DNA from: Anaerolineaceae bacterium
GTDB taxonomy: Bacteria; Chloroflexota; Anaerolineae; Anaerolineales; Anaerolineaceae
Assembly (NCBI GenBank): GCA_020845515.1
Contig: JADLFQ010000076.1
Coordinates: 17,862 to 81,861 of the forward strand
DNA length: 64,000 nt
Direction: 5' to 3'
Shown one piece after another: positions 8,183-17,529 of the stretch; positions within the stretch are counted from its first letter, which is position 1, and each line of letters opens with the position of its first letter. The notes under the pieces were generated by a model that was not told the DNA's origin, did not search any database, and was given only the letters and a program-made list of their open reading frames with translations. A program made the translations under genes and the position numbers.

Positions 8183-8917
8183 ATGACAAAGCTTTTGGAA
8201 GCGCTATTGCAGACATTACCGGAGGAACCGGTTCCGGTGAACAAGGTGATCGTTGGGCTGCACTGGACATTGGTGAGCAGCAAGTACTGCGCCCTGAGCT
8301 CCACGCTGACGGGCGCCGGCCCACACGGCCATGCGCGCTCGCGCGATGTGGGAAAAATGCACCACAAGAGCGCGCAGGAACTGGCGCGCTGGGCGCTTTC
8401 CGACAACCTGGTGGAGGCGAGCGTAGGGATGGCGGCGTTAAATTCGCTGCTGGAGTTGGACGAAAGCCGCATGGAGCAGGTGAACGCCTCGGAGGTGATC
8501 GCCCGTGAGAGCGCCGGGAAAAACCTGGCAATCGTTGGGCATTTCCCATTTATTGATGAGATGAAGAAGGTTGCAAAGCATTGCTGGGTGATTGAAAAAC
8601 GCCCCTTTGGGGATGACTTTCCGGAAGAGGCCGCGGCAGAGTACATTCCACAGGCGGATGTAGTCGCGATCACGGGGACGGCGTTTGTCAATCATACAAT
8701 GGATGGGCTGCTGCCGCTCTGCCGCCCGGAGGCGCTGGTGATGATTTTGGGGCCCTCAACGCCGCTCTCGCCGCTGCTTTTTGATTATGGCGTCACGTTT
8801 CTTTCCGGCTCCCGGGTGGTGGACGAGGAGGCGGCGATCCGCACCATCCAGCAGGGGGCGATCTTCCCGCAAGTTGAGGGCGTGCGGCTGTTGACGATGA
8901 TGAGAGGGCAGGGATAG
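8183..8917 (+). CDS. DUF364/DUF4213-type putative heavy-metal chelation protein
   Basis: 244 residues. The N-terminal half, with CALSSTLTGAGPHGHARSRD and ELARWALSDNLVEASVGMAA, fits the DUF4213 enolase-N-like part. The C-terminal half (NLAIVGHFPFIDEM, then ADVVAITGTAFVNHTMDGLL and MILGPSTPLSP) fits the DUF364 Rossmann-like part. Family members are found near metal and molybdopterin genes, and no reaction is established. Start at ATG 8183, 10 bases after AAGGAG. It is followed closely by NfeD, but no functional link is evident. Confidence 0.75.
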   Translation: MTKLLEALLQTLPEEPVPVNKVIVGLHWTLVSSKYCALSSTLTGAGPHGHARSRDVGKMHHKSAQELARWALSDNLVEASVGMAALNSLLELDESRMEQVNASEVIARESAGKNLAIVGHFPFIDEMKKVAKHCWVIEKRPFGDDFPEEAAAEYIPQADVVAITGTAFVNHTMDGLLPLCRPEALVMILGPSTPLSPLLFDYGVTFLSGSRVVDEEAAIRTIQQGAIFPQVEGVRLLTMMRGQG

Positions 8918-8960
8918 GCAGTGTAGTGTATAATGAAAGCAGCGCATCATTCACGCGTTG

Positions 8961-9569
8961 ATGGAGTACACACATTCCATGGACTTTTTGCTCAACCCAA
9001 ATGTAGCTTATTTTCTGTTGGTCAGCGGTTTTTTGCTGGCAATGCTGGCGCTGCTCGCGCCGGGCACAGGCTTTGTCGAAGTTGCTGCGGTGTTTCTGCT
9101 GGCGATGGCGGGGTACGGCGTCTTTAACCTGCCGCTCAATTTGTGGGCACTGGTCATTCTGATCCTGGGCGTCTTTCCCTTTATTCTGGCGGTGCGCCAG
9201 TCGCGGCGGCTGATTTTTCTGGCTGTTTCGATGGCGGCCCTGGTGGTTGGCTCGGTGTTTCTCTTTCGCAGTGAAGACGAAGTTATGGCAGTTGACCCGC
9301 TGCTGGCCGTAACTGTTTCCATATTGGTGGTGGGTTTCTTATGGCTCATTGTCCGTAAAGCGCTCGAAGCCATTGCCCGGGTTCCCGACCATAGTCTGGA
9401 GCGTCTGACCGGGATGACAGGGATGGCGGAGAGTGATGTTTTCAGGGAAGGTACGGTTTCCGTGGGCGGGGAGCAGTGGAGTGCGCGCAGCGAAACGTTT
9501 ATTCCGGCTGGCTCGCAAGTGCGGGTTGTGGGCCGCGAAGGCCTGGTCGTGATTGTTGAGGCTGCCTGA
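8961..9569 (+). CDS. NfeD-family membrane protein
   Basis: About 202 residues. The start could be ATG 8961 or ATG 8979 (MDFLLNP); the track's TTG 8958 is less likely. Four to five transmembrane helices fill residues 10-125. A C-terminal OB-fold-like domain carries LTGMTGMAESDVFREGTV, the usual NfeD C-terminal opening. The N-terminal serine protease domain of long NfeD proteins is absent, so this is the short form. It sits directly before a stomatin-type gene. NfeD proteins are thought to anchor and organise stomatin oligomers. Confidence 0.85.
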   Translation: MEYTHSMDFLLNPNVAYFLLVSGFLLAMLALLAPGTGFVEVAAVFLLAMAGYGVFNLPLNLWALVILILGVFPFILAVRQSRRLIFLAVSMAALVVGSVFLFRSEDEVMAVDPLLAVTVSILVVGFLWLIVRKALEAIARVPDHSLERLTGMTGMAESDVFREGTVSVGGEQWSARSETFIPAGSQVRVVGREGLVVIVEAA

Positions 9570-9622
9570 ACCGGTGCGATTCAAATTTTTTATTAAAAGC
9601 TTGATTTAACCAGGAGGAAAGT

Positions 9623-10498
9623 ATGGACCAAGTTTTAGGCTCATCGGCATTATGCCTGTTCGGTGTACTGTTCTTAATCCTAATTGTGTTCTTAACTTCG
9701 GCGATCAAGATCATCCCGGAATATCAGCGGCTGGTCGTTTTTCGGCTGGGGCGCTGCATTGGCTCCAAGGGCCCCGGTCTGATTTTGCTGATTCCGTTTC
9801 TTGACCGCGGCATCCGGGTGGATCTGCGAGAGCAGGTGCGCGAGATCCCGGCGCAAAGCTCGATCACCTCGGACAATGCCCCAATTTCGATTGACTTTCT
9901 GTGGTACTACAAAGTATTTGATCCGGTGCAGTCTGTCTTGCAGGTTGGCAACTTTGAACTGGCTGCCCAGGGTATTGCAACGACCACACTGCGCGCCGTC
10001 ATCGGCAGTATCATGCTCGACAGCGTGCTTTCAGAACGGGAGAAGATCAACGTGGCGCTGCGCACCCGGCTGGACGAAGTGACCGAGCGCTGGGGCGTCA
10101 AGGTGACCAATGTTGAAATTCGTGAGATCGTCCCGCCGCGCGATGTTCAGGAAGCCATGAACCGGCAGTTGACCGCCGAGCGCACCCGCCGCGCGATCGT
10201 CACCGAATCCACCGGTACGCGCGAGGCCGCAATTAATGTAGCTGAAGGTGAACGGCAGGCCGCCGTCCTGCGGGCCGATGGCGAAAAACAGGCGCAGCTT
10301 CTGCGGGCGGAAGGCTACTCTGCCGCGCTGGAACAGATTTTTAGCGCCGCCAATAAGATTGATCAGAAGACGATCACGCTGCAGTACTTTGAAACACTCA
10401 AATCCATGGCCGCGGGCGCATCCACCAAGTATATCTTCCCGCTGGAATTCACCAGCCTGTTGGAAGAATTTGCCAAGAAGAACCGGGGAGAGAAATAA
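9623..10498 (+). CDS. Stomatin/slipin-type SPFH protein
   Basis: 291 residues with one N-terminal transmembrane segment (residues 8-28). The classic slipin core follows: IIPEYQRLVVFRLGRCIGSK, then GPGLILLIPFLDR, DNAPISIDFLWYYKV and VTNVEIREIVPPRDVQEAMN. A charged, alanine-rich coiled-coil tail (TREAAINVAEGERQAAVLRA) ends the protein. The AGGAGG site lies 5 bases before ATG. It pairs with NfeD upstream and forms membrane ring or cage scaffolds. This is the typical slipin and is different from the two long SPFH-like proteins at the left edge. Confidence 0.9.
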   Translation: MDQVLGSSALCLFGVLFLILIVFLTSAIKIIPEYQRLVVFRLGRCIGSKGPGLILLIPFLDRGIRVDLREQVREIPAQSSITSDNAPISIDFLWYYKVFDPVQSVLQVGNFELAAQGIATTTLRAVIGSIMLDSVLSEREKINVALRTRLDEVTERWGVKVTNVEIREIVPPRDVQEAMNRQLTAERTRRAIVTESTGTREAAINVAEGERQAAVLRADGEKQAQLLRAEGYSAALEQIFSAANKIDQKTITLQYFETLKSMAAGASTKYIFPLEFTSLLEEFAKKNRGEK

Positions 10499-10584
10499 TC
10501 GAAACCATCCCCTGAACGACAGACGGGGTTTTGACGGACGAGTATTCTGCCGCCAAAACCCCAATTTTTATAGGTGATCCGGCC

Positions 10585-11046
10585 ATGACGACTTTTTCAA
10601 GCGCAATTTGCATTGTGGAAGCCTCGTGGCGCGACCTGGGTGAACTGCGCAATCTGGAAGCTGTGTGCTTCGGAGAAGATGCCTGGCCGCTGTTTGACCT
10701 GATCGGCGTGCTGACCCTGCCGCGGATCGTGCGCTTGAAGGCGGTGAACGGCGACAGGAAGATGGTCGCTTTTATTGCAGGAGACCCCAACCCGGACGAA
10801 AAAACCGGTTGGATTACCACTATCGCCGTGCTTCCGGCTTATCGGAAACAAAGTATCGGCAGCCGGCTGCTGAAGATGTGCGAAGAGCGCATGGGACTGC
10901 CATTTGTGCGCCTGTGTGTGCGGCATGACAACAAACCGGCTCTGGCGATGTATGCCAGAGCCGGTTACCGCCATGTGCGCGTCTGGCGGGCTTATTACCA
11001 CGACGGCGCGGATGCGCTGGTGCTGGAGAAAATAAGGGAAGCGTGA
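10585..11046 (+). CDS. GNAT-family N-acetyltransferase
   Basis: 153 residues from ATG 10585, which follows AGGTGA by 7 bases. The track start, TTG 10531, adds an unlikely 18-residue leader. The acetyl-CoA-binding motif A is ITTIAVLPAYRKQSIGSRLL (the R/Q-x-x-G-x-G/A segment reads RKQSIGS). The motif B region KPALAMYARAGYRHVRVWRA follows. The pattern resembles RimI-like N-alpha or small-molecule acetyltransferases, but the acceptor is unknown. Its stop overlaps the next gene's GTG start as GTGA. Confidence 0.8.
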   Translation: MTTFSSAICIVEASWRDLGELRNLEAVCFGEDAWPLFDLIGVLTLPRIVRLKAVNGDRKMVAFIAGDPNPDEKTGWITTIAVLPAYRKQSIGSRLLKMCEERMGLPFVRLCVRHDNKPALAMYARAGYRHVRVWRAYYHDGADALVLEKIREA

Positions 11047-11639
11047 AGCCAATGAGGGCAATGATGCGCCGGTTTGATGTCTGGGTCAGCCACCAGAGGG
11101 GGATCTTTGACTTCAGCGGGGATGAACGCTGCATCTTGCGGGGCGAACTGCGGCGCGCCGGACGAGCGCTCCACCTCCCTGATATTGATCTGCACGCAAA
11201 TGACACGATCCTTAAATTTCATTTGTGGAACAGCCACCTTCCGATCATGCCGGCAGAAGGGGCAGACCTGGGCTGGGCGGCGGAAACCTGGCACCGTTTT
11301 CTTTTCTCGCTGGGCGTGCTGGCGCGGCAATTGAGAGATGACCCTGCCCTGCAAAACATCAAGGCGATCAGCGGGGTTAGCTCTTTGTTTAGCCTGAAGG
11401 GCGCGGCCAGCGGGGCGCGGCTGATGAAGCGTGTTGGGTTTTCCGTTTACCCGCGCCCAAACCCGCTTGGCGCGCCGGGTGCATTTTTGGAAAATGTGTA
11501 TTCCTGGCTTTTGGTCTGGGCATATAACCCGGCCAGCCTGAAGGGGCATGCCTTGCCGGGACTTGAACGCACCGTCTTGTGGATGTCTGTGGCGGAACTG
11601 TACCGGCGTTTTGGCAAAGACGGGCAGAACACATATTAA
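11043..11639 (+). CDS. YkoP-like domain protein, function unknown
   Basis: 198 residues, starting at GTG and coupled to the acetyltransferase by a 4-base overlap. The segment DIDLHANDTILKFHLWNSHL resembles the start of the YkoP-like domain found alone or at the C-terminus of some polysaccharide deacetylases. This call rests on memory of the family pattern. No signal peptide, membrane helix or catalytic motif is visible. The pair may be co-translated for a shared task that cannot be named. Confidence 0.45.
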   Translation: MKPMRAMMRRFDVWVSHQRGIFDFSGDERCILRGELRRAGRALHLPDIDLHANDTILKFHLWNSHLPIMPAEGADLGWAAETWHRFLFSLGVLARQLRDDPALQNIKAISGVSSLFSLKGAASGARLMKRVGFSVYPRPNPLGAPGAFLENVYSWLLVWAYNPASLKGHALPGLERTVLWMSVAELYRRFGKDGQNTY

Positions 11640-11665
11640 GAACAGCGAAATAAGCGGGGGTAAGT

Positions 11666-11695
11666 TTGTCAAATTAATCTTCAATATGGTATATT
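11666..11695 (+). promoter_or_regulatory. Promoter of the DoxX gene
   Basis: TTGTCA (11666-11671), an 18-bp spacer and TATATT (11690-11695) in an AT-rich stretch 45 bases before the DoxX start codon. Confidence 0.55.
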
Positions 11696-11739
11696 TTATA
11701 GATGCATTATATTCGCCTAATTGATTGCAAGGAGAAAAA

Positions 11740-12336
11740 ATGATGAGTAAGGCAAAAGTAGCAACCAAAGAGTCCACTGTAATCACTGATCCTCCAATTG
11801 CAAGGAAGCTGTTTGAAAGCACGAGCTGGTCGTGGTTGTGGCTGATTGGACGGCTGTACATCGGTTACACCTGGCTGGAAGCCGGGTTTGGGAAAATCGG
11901 CAATCCGGCCTGGGTTACAACTGGCGAAGCGCTGAAAGCGTTTTGGACTCGTGCGGTGGATATACCGGCGGCGCCAAGTTCCCCGCCAATTGCCTTTGAC
12001 TGGTACCGGACTTTTATTCAGGCGCTGCTCGACGGGGGTCACTACACGTGGTTTGCCAAAGTGGTCGTCGCTGCGGAGATATGGGTGGGCGCACTGCTCA
12101 TCCTGGGCGCATTTGTCGGTATCGCAGCCGCTGCGGGGGCGTTCCTGAACTGGAACTTTATGATGGCAGGTTCAGCCAGCGTCAATCCGCTGATGTTCGT
12201 GATCACCATCTTTTTGATCCTGGCGTGGAAGACCGCCGGATGGTGGGGAATAGACCGGTGGCTGCTGCCGCTGATGGGAACGCCTTGGCGGCCAGGCAGG
12301 TTGTTTGAAAAAGAAGAGGCTCCTGAGAGCGCATAA
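11740..12336 (+). CDS. DoxX/DoxD-like (TQO-type) membrane protein
   Basis: 198 residues from ATG 11740, which follows AGGAG by 5 bases. About four transmembrane helices are seen. SWLWLIGRLYIGYTWLEAGF and KIGNPAW resemble the DoxX/thiosulfate:quinone oxidoreductase DoxD subunit pattern, with the aromatic/Gly entry to helix 1. A long loop with AAPSSPPIAFDWYRTFIQAL follows, then FLNWNFMMAGSASVNP. Known members are small quinone-linked membrane subunits. Substrate and partner are unknown, and no DoxA-type gene is adjacent. It is transcribed alone between a promoter and a strong terminator. Confidence 0.75.
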   Translation: MMSKAKVATKESTVITDPPIARKLFESTSWSWLWLIGRLYIGYTWLEAGFGKIGNPAWVTTGEALKAFWTRAVDIPAAPSSPPIAFDWYRTFIQALLDGGHYTWFAKVVVAAEIWVGALLILGAFVGIAAAAGAFLNWNFMMAGSASVNPLMFVITIFLILAWKTAGWWGIDRWLLPLMGTPWRPGRLFEKEEAPESA

Positions 12337-12376
12337 CCGCGGCGATCCGGTTAACATACCTCTTGCTTAAAAACCG

Positions 12377-12417
12377 GGGGGTTCGATGACGCATCGCGCC
12401 ATCGAACCCCTTTTTTT
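12377..12417 (+). terminator. Intrinsic terminator after the DoxX gene
   Basis: Perfect 11-bp stem (GGGGTTCGATG with CATCGAACCCC) and a loop of 11 bases, followed directly by seven Ts. It lies 40 bases after the DoxX stop codon. Confidence 0.92.
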
Positions 12418-12524
12418 CGTAGTTGAAGGGGACAGGTGGGAGGGCTGAATTTTACAGCTAAAAACGCAAAGGCTGAAAGAGTGGTATTATTCTTTTAACC
12501 CTTTAAAGGATCGAATCTGCATAG

Positions 12525-13748
12525 ATGGGCTCTCCGGCGATTATTTCGCAAACCTTCACGGCCTTGCGCCACCGCAATTATCGTATCTATTTGATTGGCC
12601 AGGTTTTTTCCCTGAGCGGAACGTGGATGCAATTTGCCGCGCAGGGCTATCTGTTGTATGAACTGACGAAATCCCCGGCGTATCTGGGGTATGTTGCTTT
12701 TATTGACGGGGTTCCCGCATGGCTGTTCACCTTGTACGGTGGGATCATCGCAGACCGCATCCCGCGCCGGACACTGCTGCTGATCACCCAATCGTTCATG
12801 ATGACATTGGCGTTCATCTTGAGCGCCCTGGTCTTTACTGACCTGGTGGCGCCCTGGCATATCCTTGTGCTGGCTTTTTTTCTCGGGGTGGGGAATGCGT
12901 TTGAAGCCCCGGCGCGGCAGTCGTTCACGATTGAACTGGTGACCCGCGAAGACTTGACGAACGCCATTTCCCTCAATGCGGCCATGTTCAACGCCGCGAA
13001 TATTGTTGGCCCGGCAATCGGCGGGTTGGTCTATGCATGGGTGGGGCCGGGCTGGTGCTTCAGCATTAATGGACTTTCATTTATCGCCGTGATCCTGGCA
13101 CTGGTGTTGATCCGGCTGCCGCGCTTTACCCCCCCTCCCCAAAGAAACATAATGATGGATGTCCAAGAGGGATTTCAGTTTATCCGCCAGGATGCAACCG
13201 TGCGCTTTTTGATTCTTGCGGTCGGAATAGTCTCCATATTTTCATTTTCCCTGCAAACGCTCATCCCGGCCTGGGCAACCAACGTGCTGAAGGGCGATGT
13301 GCGCACCAATGGCATGCTGCTGGCGGCGCGCGGCGCAGGCGCGCTGATGGGCGCGCTGACGCTGGCTTCGCTCTCCGGGCGGAACATCCGCGGAAAGCTC
13401 TGGCTGATCGGAAGTTTTGTCCTTCCATTGGGAATGTTGTCATTCTCCTGGGTTCGGAATTTGCCCATTTCGCTGATCATGCTGGCAACAACTGGATGGG
13501 CGATGATGGCGCTGGCGAACAACACCAATGCGCTGATTCAGTCGGGGGTGCCGGACCACCTGCGCGGCCGCGTGATGGGAATTTATACGCTGGTTTTCCT
13601 GGGGTTTGCTCCGGTCGGCTCTCTGATTATCGGATGGCTTGCAACCTGGCTGGGGGAGCCGGCGGCGCTGCAAATTTTCGCGGCGGTCCTGTTGACTTTT
13701 GCAGTTTGGGTGACCCTGCGGCACCCGGAAATACGGGCGTTACGTTAG
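12525..13748 (+). CDS. Major facilitator superfamily transporter (MFS_3/EntS-like)
   Basis: 407 residues with about 12 transmembrane helices. It begins with FTALRHRNYRIYLIGQVFSL, typical of the MFS_3 (enterobactin exporter-like) family, followed by SLSGTWMQFAAQGYLLYELT. The A-motif loop is GGIIADRIPRRTLLL, and AFEAPARQSFTIELV with AISLNAAMFNAANIVGPAIG is the family's mid-part. Members export siderophores or drugs. The substrate is unknown here and no siderophore genes are nearby. Transcribed singly. Confidence 0.85.
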   Translation: MGSPAIISQTFTALRHRNYRIYLIGQVFSLSGTWMQFAAQGYLLYELTKSPAYLGYVAFIDGVPAWLFTLYGGIIADRIPRRTLLLITQSFMMTLAFILSALVFTDLVAPWHILVLAFFLGVGNAFEAPARQSFTIELVTREDLTNAISLNAAMFNAANIVGPAIGGLVYAWVGPGWCFSINGLSFIAVILALVLIRLPRFTPPPQRNIMMDVQEGFQFIRQDATVRFLILAVGIVSIFSFSLQTLIPAWATNVLKGDVRTNGMLLAARGAGALMGALTLASLSGRNIRGKLWLIGSFVLPLGMLSFSWVRNLPISLIMLATTGWAMMALANNTNALIQSGVPDHLRGRVMGIYTLVFLGFAPVGSLIIGWLATWLGEPAALQIFAAVLLTFAVWVTLRHPEIRALR

Positions 13749-13924
13749 CAAGGGCGATGGGTTGACCTGCGGCAGGATGCAGCCCAACCCCTAAAGCGGG
13801 TGTTTGCACGCCGGGCGCGGGGGATGTGAAGCGGCATTACCTCACGAGCGGCCCAATCCTTGCGGTGTTGTTATACCCGGGGGTGGGACGCCGGACGGTC
13901 AAAAAAACTACCCTTAAACTGTAC

Positions 13925-15289
13925 TCAGGCCTCCTTAACGGCGGAGGAAACAACACCCAGTAAAGCGATAATGCCCGCTGCGGCAAGACCTTGTGAGATG
14001 CCTTCAAAAAAAGCTGAGGTTGTATTTTGAACCAGGTGGGTGGTGAAAATGGCTCCGGCGAATCCGATCCCCAATACCATGCCGAAGTTTCTGGCTGCGC
14101 CGAGTACGCCCGAAGCAATACCCTGACGGGCATGCGGAGCGGAGCCCATGAGGGCGCTGGTGTTGGGGGTGATGAACGTGCCGATGCCAAAACCGGCCAG
14201 AGCCAGTCCAACCACCACGACCCATAACGCGGAATCCACTCCCAGCCGGGAGAGGAGGAACAAACCGGCTGCCAGGATGGCCATGCCGAGCATGCCCGGC
14301 TTGCGCGAGCCGATTTTGTCGGATAAAGCGCCGCTGATCGGAGCGGTGATCGCCATCAGGACAGGCTGTGCAGTTAGAAACAATCCGGCTTGTGCTGAGT
14401 TCAGACCGCGCCCCTGTATCAGATAAAACGGCATCAGGAAAAGGATACTGTACAGACAAACATAATTCAGGATGGCGCTGATGGTTGCCATGGAAAACAG
14501 GGGGATGCGGAACAGGCTTAAATCGAGCATTGGCGCTGGCGAGCGTTTTTCAATTAGAACAAAAATGATCAGCAGAAGCAGCGCCCCGCCGAACAGCCCG
14601 AGGGTGACCGGGGATGTCCAACCCCATACGGCGCCTTGGTTCAAACCCAGCATGAGTGCAATCAGTCCGGCCAGGAAGACAGCCGCGCCCGGCAGGTCAA
14701 ACGGTTTATTGCGTTCAGCGGGCTCATCACTGGGGATGAAGATGTAGCCCAGGGTTAAGGCTAGCGCGCCAACCGGGATGTTGATATAGAAAACCATGCG
14801 CCAGCTGAACGCGTTTGCCAGCCAGCCGCCCAGGGTGGGCCCGACCATTAATCCCAGATAGGTCATCAGAGATGTCAGTCCGAAAGCGCGCCCGCGTTCA
14901 CTGGCAGGAAAATTGCCGGTGATGATGGCGGGAGAGTTGGAGGCCAGCATGGCCCCTCCAATGGCTTGTATGCCGCGGGAGGCGATCAGCATGGGGGTTG
15001 ACCAGGCGAACCCGCACAGGGCTGAGCTGAGGACGAAGATGCTGAAGCCCCACAGGTAAATGGTTTTGTGGCCGTGCAAATCGCCCAGGCGGCCAAAAGT
15101 TAATAAAAAGCCCGTTATAACCAGTAAATAAACTGTGATCACCCATTCGATTGCAGCCACGTTGCTGTTGAAGGCGTCGCGCAGAATTGGAAGAATAGTG
15201 TTGACGATGCTGGAGTCCAGGGTGGCCATAAAAGAACCTGTTCCAATCGCGACCAGCACCAACCACTTCCGGTCAATGTTTTTTGTCAT
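13925..15289 (-). CDS. DHA2-family (EmrB/QacA-type) 14-helix MFS exporter
   Basis: 454 residues from MTKNIDRKW, whose ATG at 15289 follows AGAGGTG. The track start adds 49 residues without membrane logic. Motif C of the DHA2 group is seen in GLMVGPTLGGWLANAFSWRM, the A-motif in FGRLGDLHGHKTIYLWG, and motif D1-like LDSSIVNTILPIL near the N-terminus. Fourteen transmembrane helices are expected. Likely a proton-driven exporter of toxic compounds. No HlyD-type partner is adjacent. Confidence 0.87.
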   Translation of the reverse strand: MTKNIDRKWLVLVAIGTGSFMATLDSSIVNTILPILRDAFNSNVAAIEWVITVYLLVITGFLLTFGRLGDLHGHKTIYLWGFSIFVLSSALCGFAWSTPMLIASRGIQAIGGAMLASNSPAIITGNFPASERGRAFGLTSLMTYLGLMVGPTLGGWLANAFSWRMVFYINIPVGALALTLGYIFIPSDEPAERNKPFDLPGAAVFLAGLIALMLGLNQGAVWGWTSPVTLGLFGGALLLLIIFVLIEKRSPAPMLDLSLFRIPLFSMATISAILNYVCLYSILFLMPFYLIQGRGLNSAQAGLFLTAQPVLMAITAPISGALSDKIGSRKPGMLGMAILAAGLFLLSRLGVDSALWVVVVGLALAGFGIGTFITPNTSALMGSAPHARQGIASGVLGAARNFGMVLGIGFAGAIFTTHLVQNTTSAFFEGISQGLAAAGIIALLGVVSSAVKEA

Positions 15290-15384
15290 AAACACCTCTA
15301 AGGCAGCCCGATACGGGCAAAAGATCACCGAATTATAAAGGAAATATAAGCCGTTGCGGAGAATACCAAAGTAAAGGGGCCAGC

Positions 15385-15640
15385 GGGATGTGCCTGCACA
15401 CCACCCTGCAGAATTTCGGCGATCCTCGGCGGCCATTCACCGCCATTCCGGCTGTGGGCGCGTGCCACAGCGGTGATAGCAGAGAGAACTGGCAGCCGGT
15501 GAATCAGGGCCGGAAATCCGGTTTGCCGTCCACATCCACAAACCGGATACGATCTATGTCGTCCCGATCAAGAACGATGCGGAACACTCCCCGCCGGAGG
15601 GCAAGCTGCCCGCATACATCGAGCAACCGCGGCATCTCTC
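15385..15640 (+). pseudogene. Decayed BNR-repeat (sialidase/VPS10-like) gene fragment
   Basis: Two frames carry consecutive pieces of a BNR-repeat glycosidase-like protein. The first frame (from 15388) gives MCLHTTLQNFGDPRRPF and then [19 protein letters not shown], the 'Asp-box' pattern S-x-D-x-G-x-x-W in degraded form. A shifted frame then gives [20 protein letters not shown], which fits the next block of the same family. About 50 expected codons between them are missing, and the frame is lost at both ends. No intact ORF covers the region, so this is a relic. Confidence 0.6.
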
Positions 15641-15874
15641 GCTACCCGGTAGGGTCAGGGTTCATCACCGCCCTCGGTGCCGGAAAACCACCAAATGTCC
15701 CCCCGCCCCCAACCCACACCCGGCAAGGGCGGGGCTAAGTGGTGGCGATCTTGGCCGCCAAGTCCCCGCTCACGAGCGTCAGGTAACTCAACGATTTGGG
15801 AATGTGCGGGGTTTCGCTGACGCCACCCCGGAGAATGACCGTGTATGTTCCGCTCCACCCAACCTATCCTTCGG
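15641..15874. other. Intergenic remainder after the BNR relic
   Basis: Short open frames on both strands here (for example the 75-aa minus ORF at 15655-15882) have proline/arginine-rich composition and no recognisable domain. They may be further decay products. With the relic, the whole 15290-15874 gap holds no intact gene. Confidence 0.4.
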
Positions 15875-17395
15875 TCAACCAATACCAGCCTGGCGTTTGT
15901 GTCGTTCGTACAGCGCCAACGCCGCCAGCACGATCATCGCCAGAATGGATACCGCCAGGCCACGCTCGAGCAGGGTGAAGTAGGCACTGTCGGGGTAATT
16001 GGCGACAATTCCGAGGTGCAGCGGGGCGCGCTCCGGCGTAAAGGCGGCAAAAGCAGCCGTCACCTGCCAGGTTTTAAAGTGCCGCCAGAGATCAAACCCC
16101 AGCCAAAACAGACAGGGAAGGCTCAACCCCGCCGGCCAGGGAAAGCGGCGAAGCCGGTTCAACAGCCATTGGAAGGCAACTACCGCTTGAATGAGCAAAA
16201 ATACCACCGCCAACGAAGCCAGGCGCGCCGGCACGCGCTCGCTCTTCGCCAGGACCGTGCCGCTGAAGATCTGAAAAACCCCGCCATAGGAAAATATCAG
16301 GAAGACCAAGACAGGGATGAGGAGCGGGCGAAAATGAAATAAGGGTACATTCTCTCCGCTCTTTTGCGAGCGGCGGGGCAGCAAGCTGAAAGCGGCAAAG
16401 CATAAGACGAAGCCAAGCCCGGCAAGGCCGATGTAATAGTCTATTTCCCACCAGCCCAACATGCGTCCGGAGAAGAGTGCAGGCACCTGTCCGCCGGGAG
16501 GGTGCAGCACGGTGAAACCCTGCCACAGGTAGCTTAAGGAAGGGAAGCCGCCCTGAAATTCATTGTCAACGGCCTGAACGAGCAGGGCGGGGGGCAATAA
16601 GCGCACAGCGCTCAAAACCACTGAGGCGAAACCGGCTTTGATTACCCCCGGCAGCGTGCGCCAACAGGTCAGCCCTAAAACCGCCAGAAAGCCCAGGTGC
16701 CAGACAAACTGGTGAAAGGTGCCTTGCAGCAGCAAGACGAACAATAACCCTGCCATCTGCAAAACCCAGACCCAGGAGCTGTCGCCCTCCAGCAGGCGAT
16801 AAACCAGGATGACGAACCAGGGCAGTAGAAAATAGCCTCCCCAAGTCAGGTGTCCAATGCTGATATGCGCGACGATATGACCGTTGAAATTAAACAATAG
16901 GAAGAGAAAGACAAAAGCAGCCGGCGAGAGTTGAAACCGCCGCCGCAGCCAAAGCAATCCGGCAAACCCGGCAGAATACAGCAGGCAGACCTGCGCAAGG
17001 GAAAAACTGCCGATGCTCATAAAACGCAGCAAAAGCACTTGCGGTGAAAGGATCACATCCGGTACGGCCATAAAGCGATCGGTGACCAATAACAGGGCGC
17101 GCGGTTCGGGCATGTGCAGGGGCAGTGCTCCCTGTGTAACAGCATCCTTGAGGAATGCCAGCCGGGGCGCGGTAATTTCTGACCAGTCGTGAAAATCCAG
17201 CGGGATAATGCCCCAGTTCAAAAACCAGCCCCACAACGCCAGACCGCCCAGATAGAACGTAACCAGCAGAATCCGGGCAAACCGGATATAGGAAGGCCTG
17301 TCGGAGAAACAGAAAAAAACCTGAATAAAGTCTCGCAGCCGCCTCGGCTGCGTCAAATCATTGCCCCACATGCAAGAGGTTAAGAGGTTCCTCAT
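15875..17395 (-). CDS. Polytopic membrane protein, possibly a GT-C-type glycosyltransferase
   Basis: 506 residues with about 11-12 hydrophobic segments. After the first helix comes an extracytoplasmic loop with [20 protein letters not shown], placed like the acidic catalytic loop of GT-C glycosyltransferases. Later [20 protein letters not shown] recalls YfhO-type and related membrane proteins. No intact DD or DE motif is certain, so the glycosyltransferase call is tentative. The start may be the Met at residue 9 rather than the first. Transcribed alone, upstream of and divergent from tRNA-Gly. Confidence 0.5.
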   Translation of the reverse strand: MRNLLTSCMWGNDLTQPRRLRDFIQVFFCFSDRPSYIRFARILLVTFYLGGLALWGWFLNWGIIPLDFHDWSEITAPRLAFLKDAVTQGALPLHMPEPRALLLVTDRFMAVPDVILSPQVLLLRFMSIGSFSLAQVCLLYSAGFAGLLWLRRRFQLSPAAFVFLFLLFNFNGHIVAHISIGHLTWGGYFLLPWFVILVYRLLEGDSSWVWVLQMAGLLFVLLLQGTFHQFVWHLGFLAVLGLTCWRTLPGVIKAGFASVVLSAVRLLPPALLVQAVDNEFQGGFPSLSYLWQGFTVLHPPGGQVPALFSGRMLGWWEIDYYIGLAGLGFVLCFAAFSLLPRRSQKSGENVPLFHFRPLLIPVLVFLIFSYGGVFQIFSGTVLAKSERVPARLASLAVVFLLIQAVVAFQWLLNRLRRFPWPAGLSLPCLFWLGFDLWRHFKTWQVTAAFAAFTPERAPLHLGIVANYPDSAYFTLLERGLAVSILAMIVLAALALYERHKRQAGIG

Positions 17396-17419
17396 GGGGG
17401 TATTATAGTCTTGAATTTT

Positions 17420-17447
17420 TTGAAGCGCCCTGGCATTATGTTATAAT
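17420..17447 (+). promoter_or_regulatory. Promoter of tRNA-Gly
   Basis: TTGAAG (17420-17425), a 16-bp spacer and a consensus TATAAT (17442-17447). The tRNA begins 12 bases further on. Confidence 0.65.
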
Positions 17448-17458
17448 TATGCAGAACT

Positions 17459-17529
17459 GCGGGCATAGTTCAGTGGTAGAACGGTAGCCTTCCAAGCTAC
17501 ATACACGAGTTCGAGTCTCGTTGCCCGCT
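17459..17529 (+). tRNA. tRNA-Gly (anticodon TCC)
   Basis: The cloverleaf folds by eye. The acceptor stem is GCGGGCA with TGCCCGC, the D-arm contains AGTTCAGTGGTAGAAC, the anticodon stem is GTAGC/GCTAC around CTTCCAA, and the T-arm is ACGAGTTCGAGTCTCGT. T is the discriminator base. No CCA is encoded. The 3' end is overlapped by the first unit of a 67-bp tandem repeat. Confidence 0.95.
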
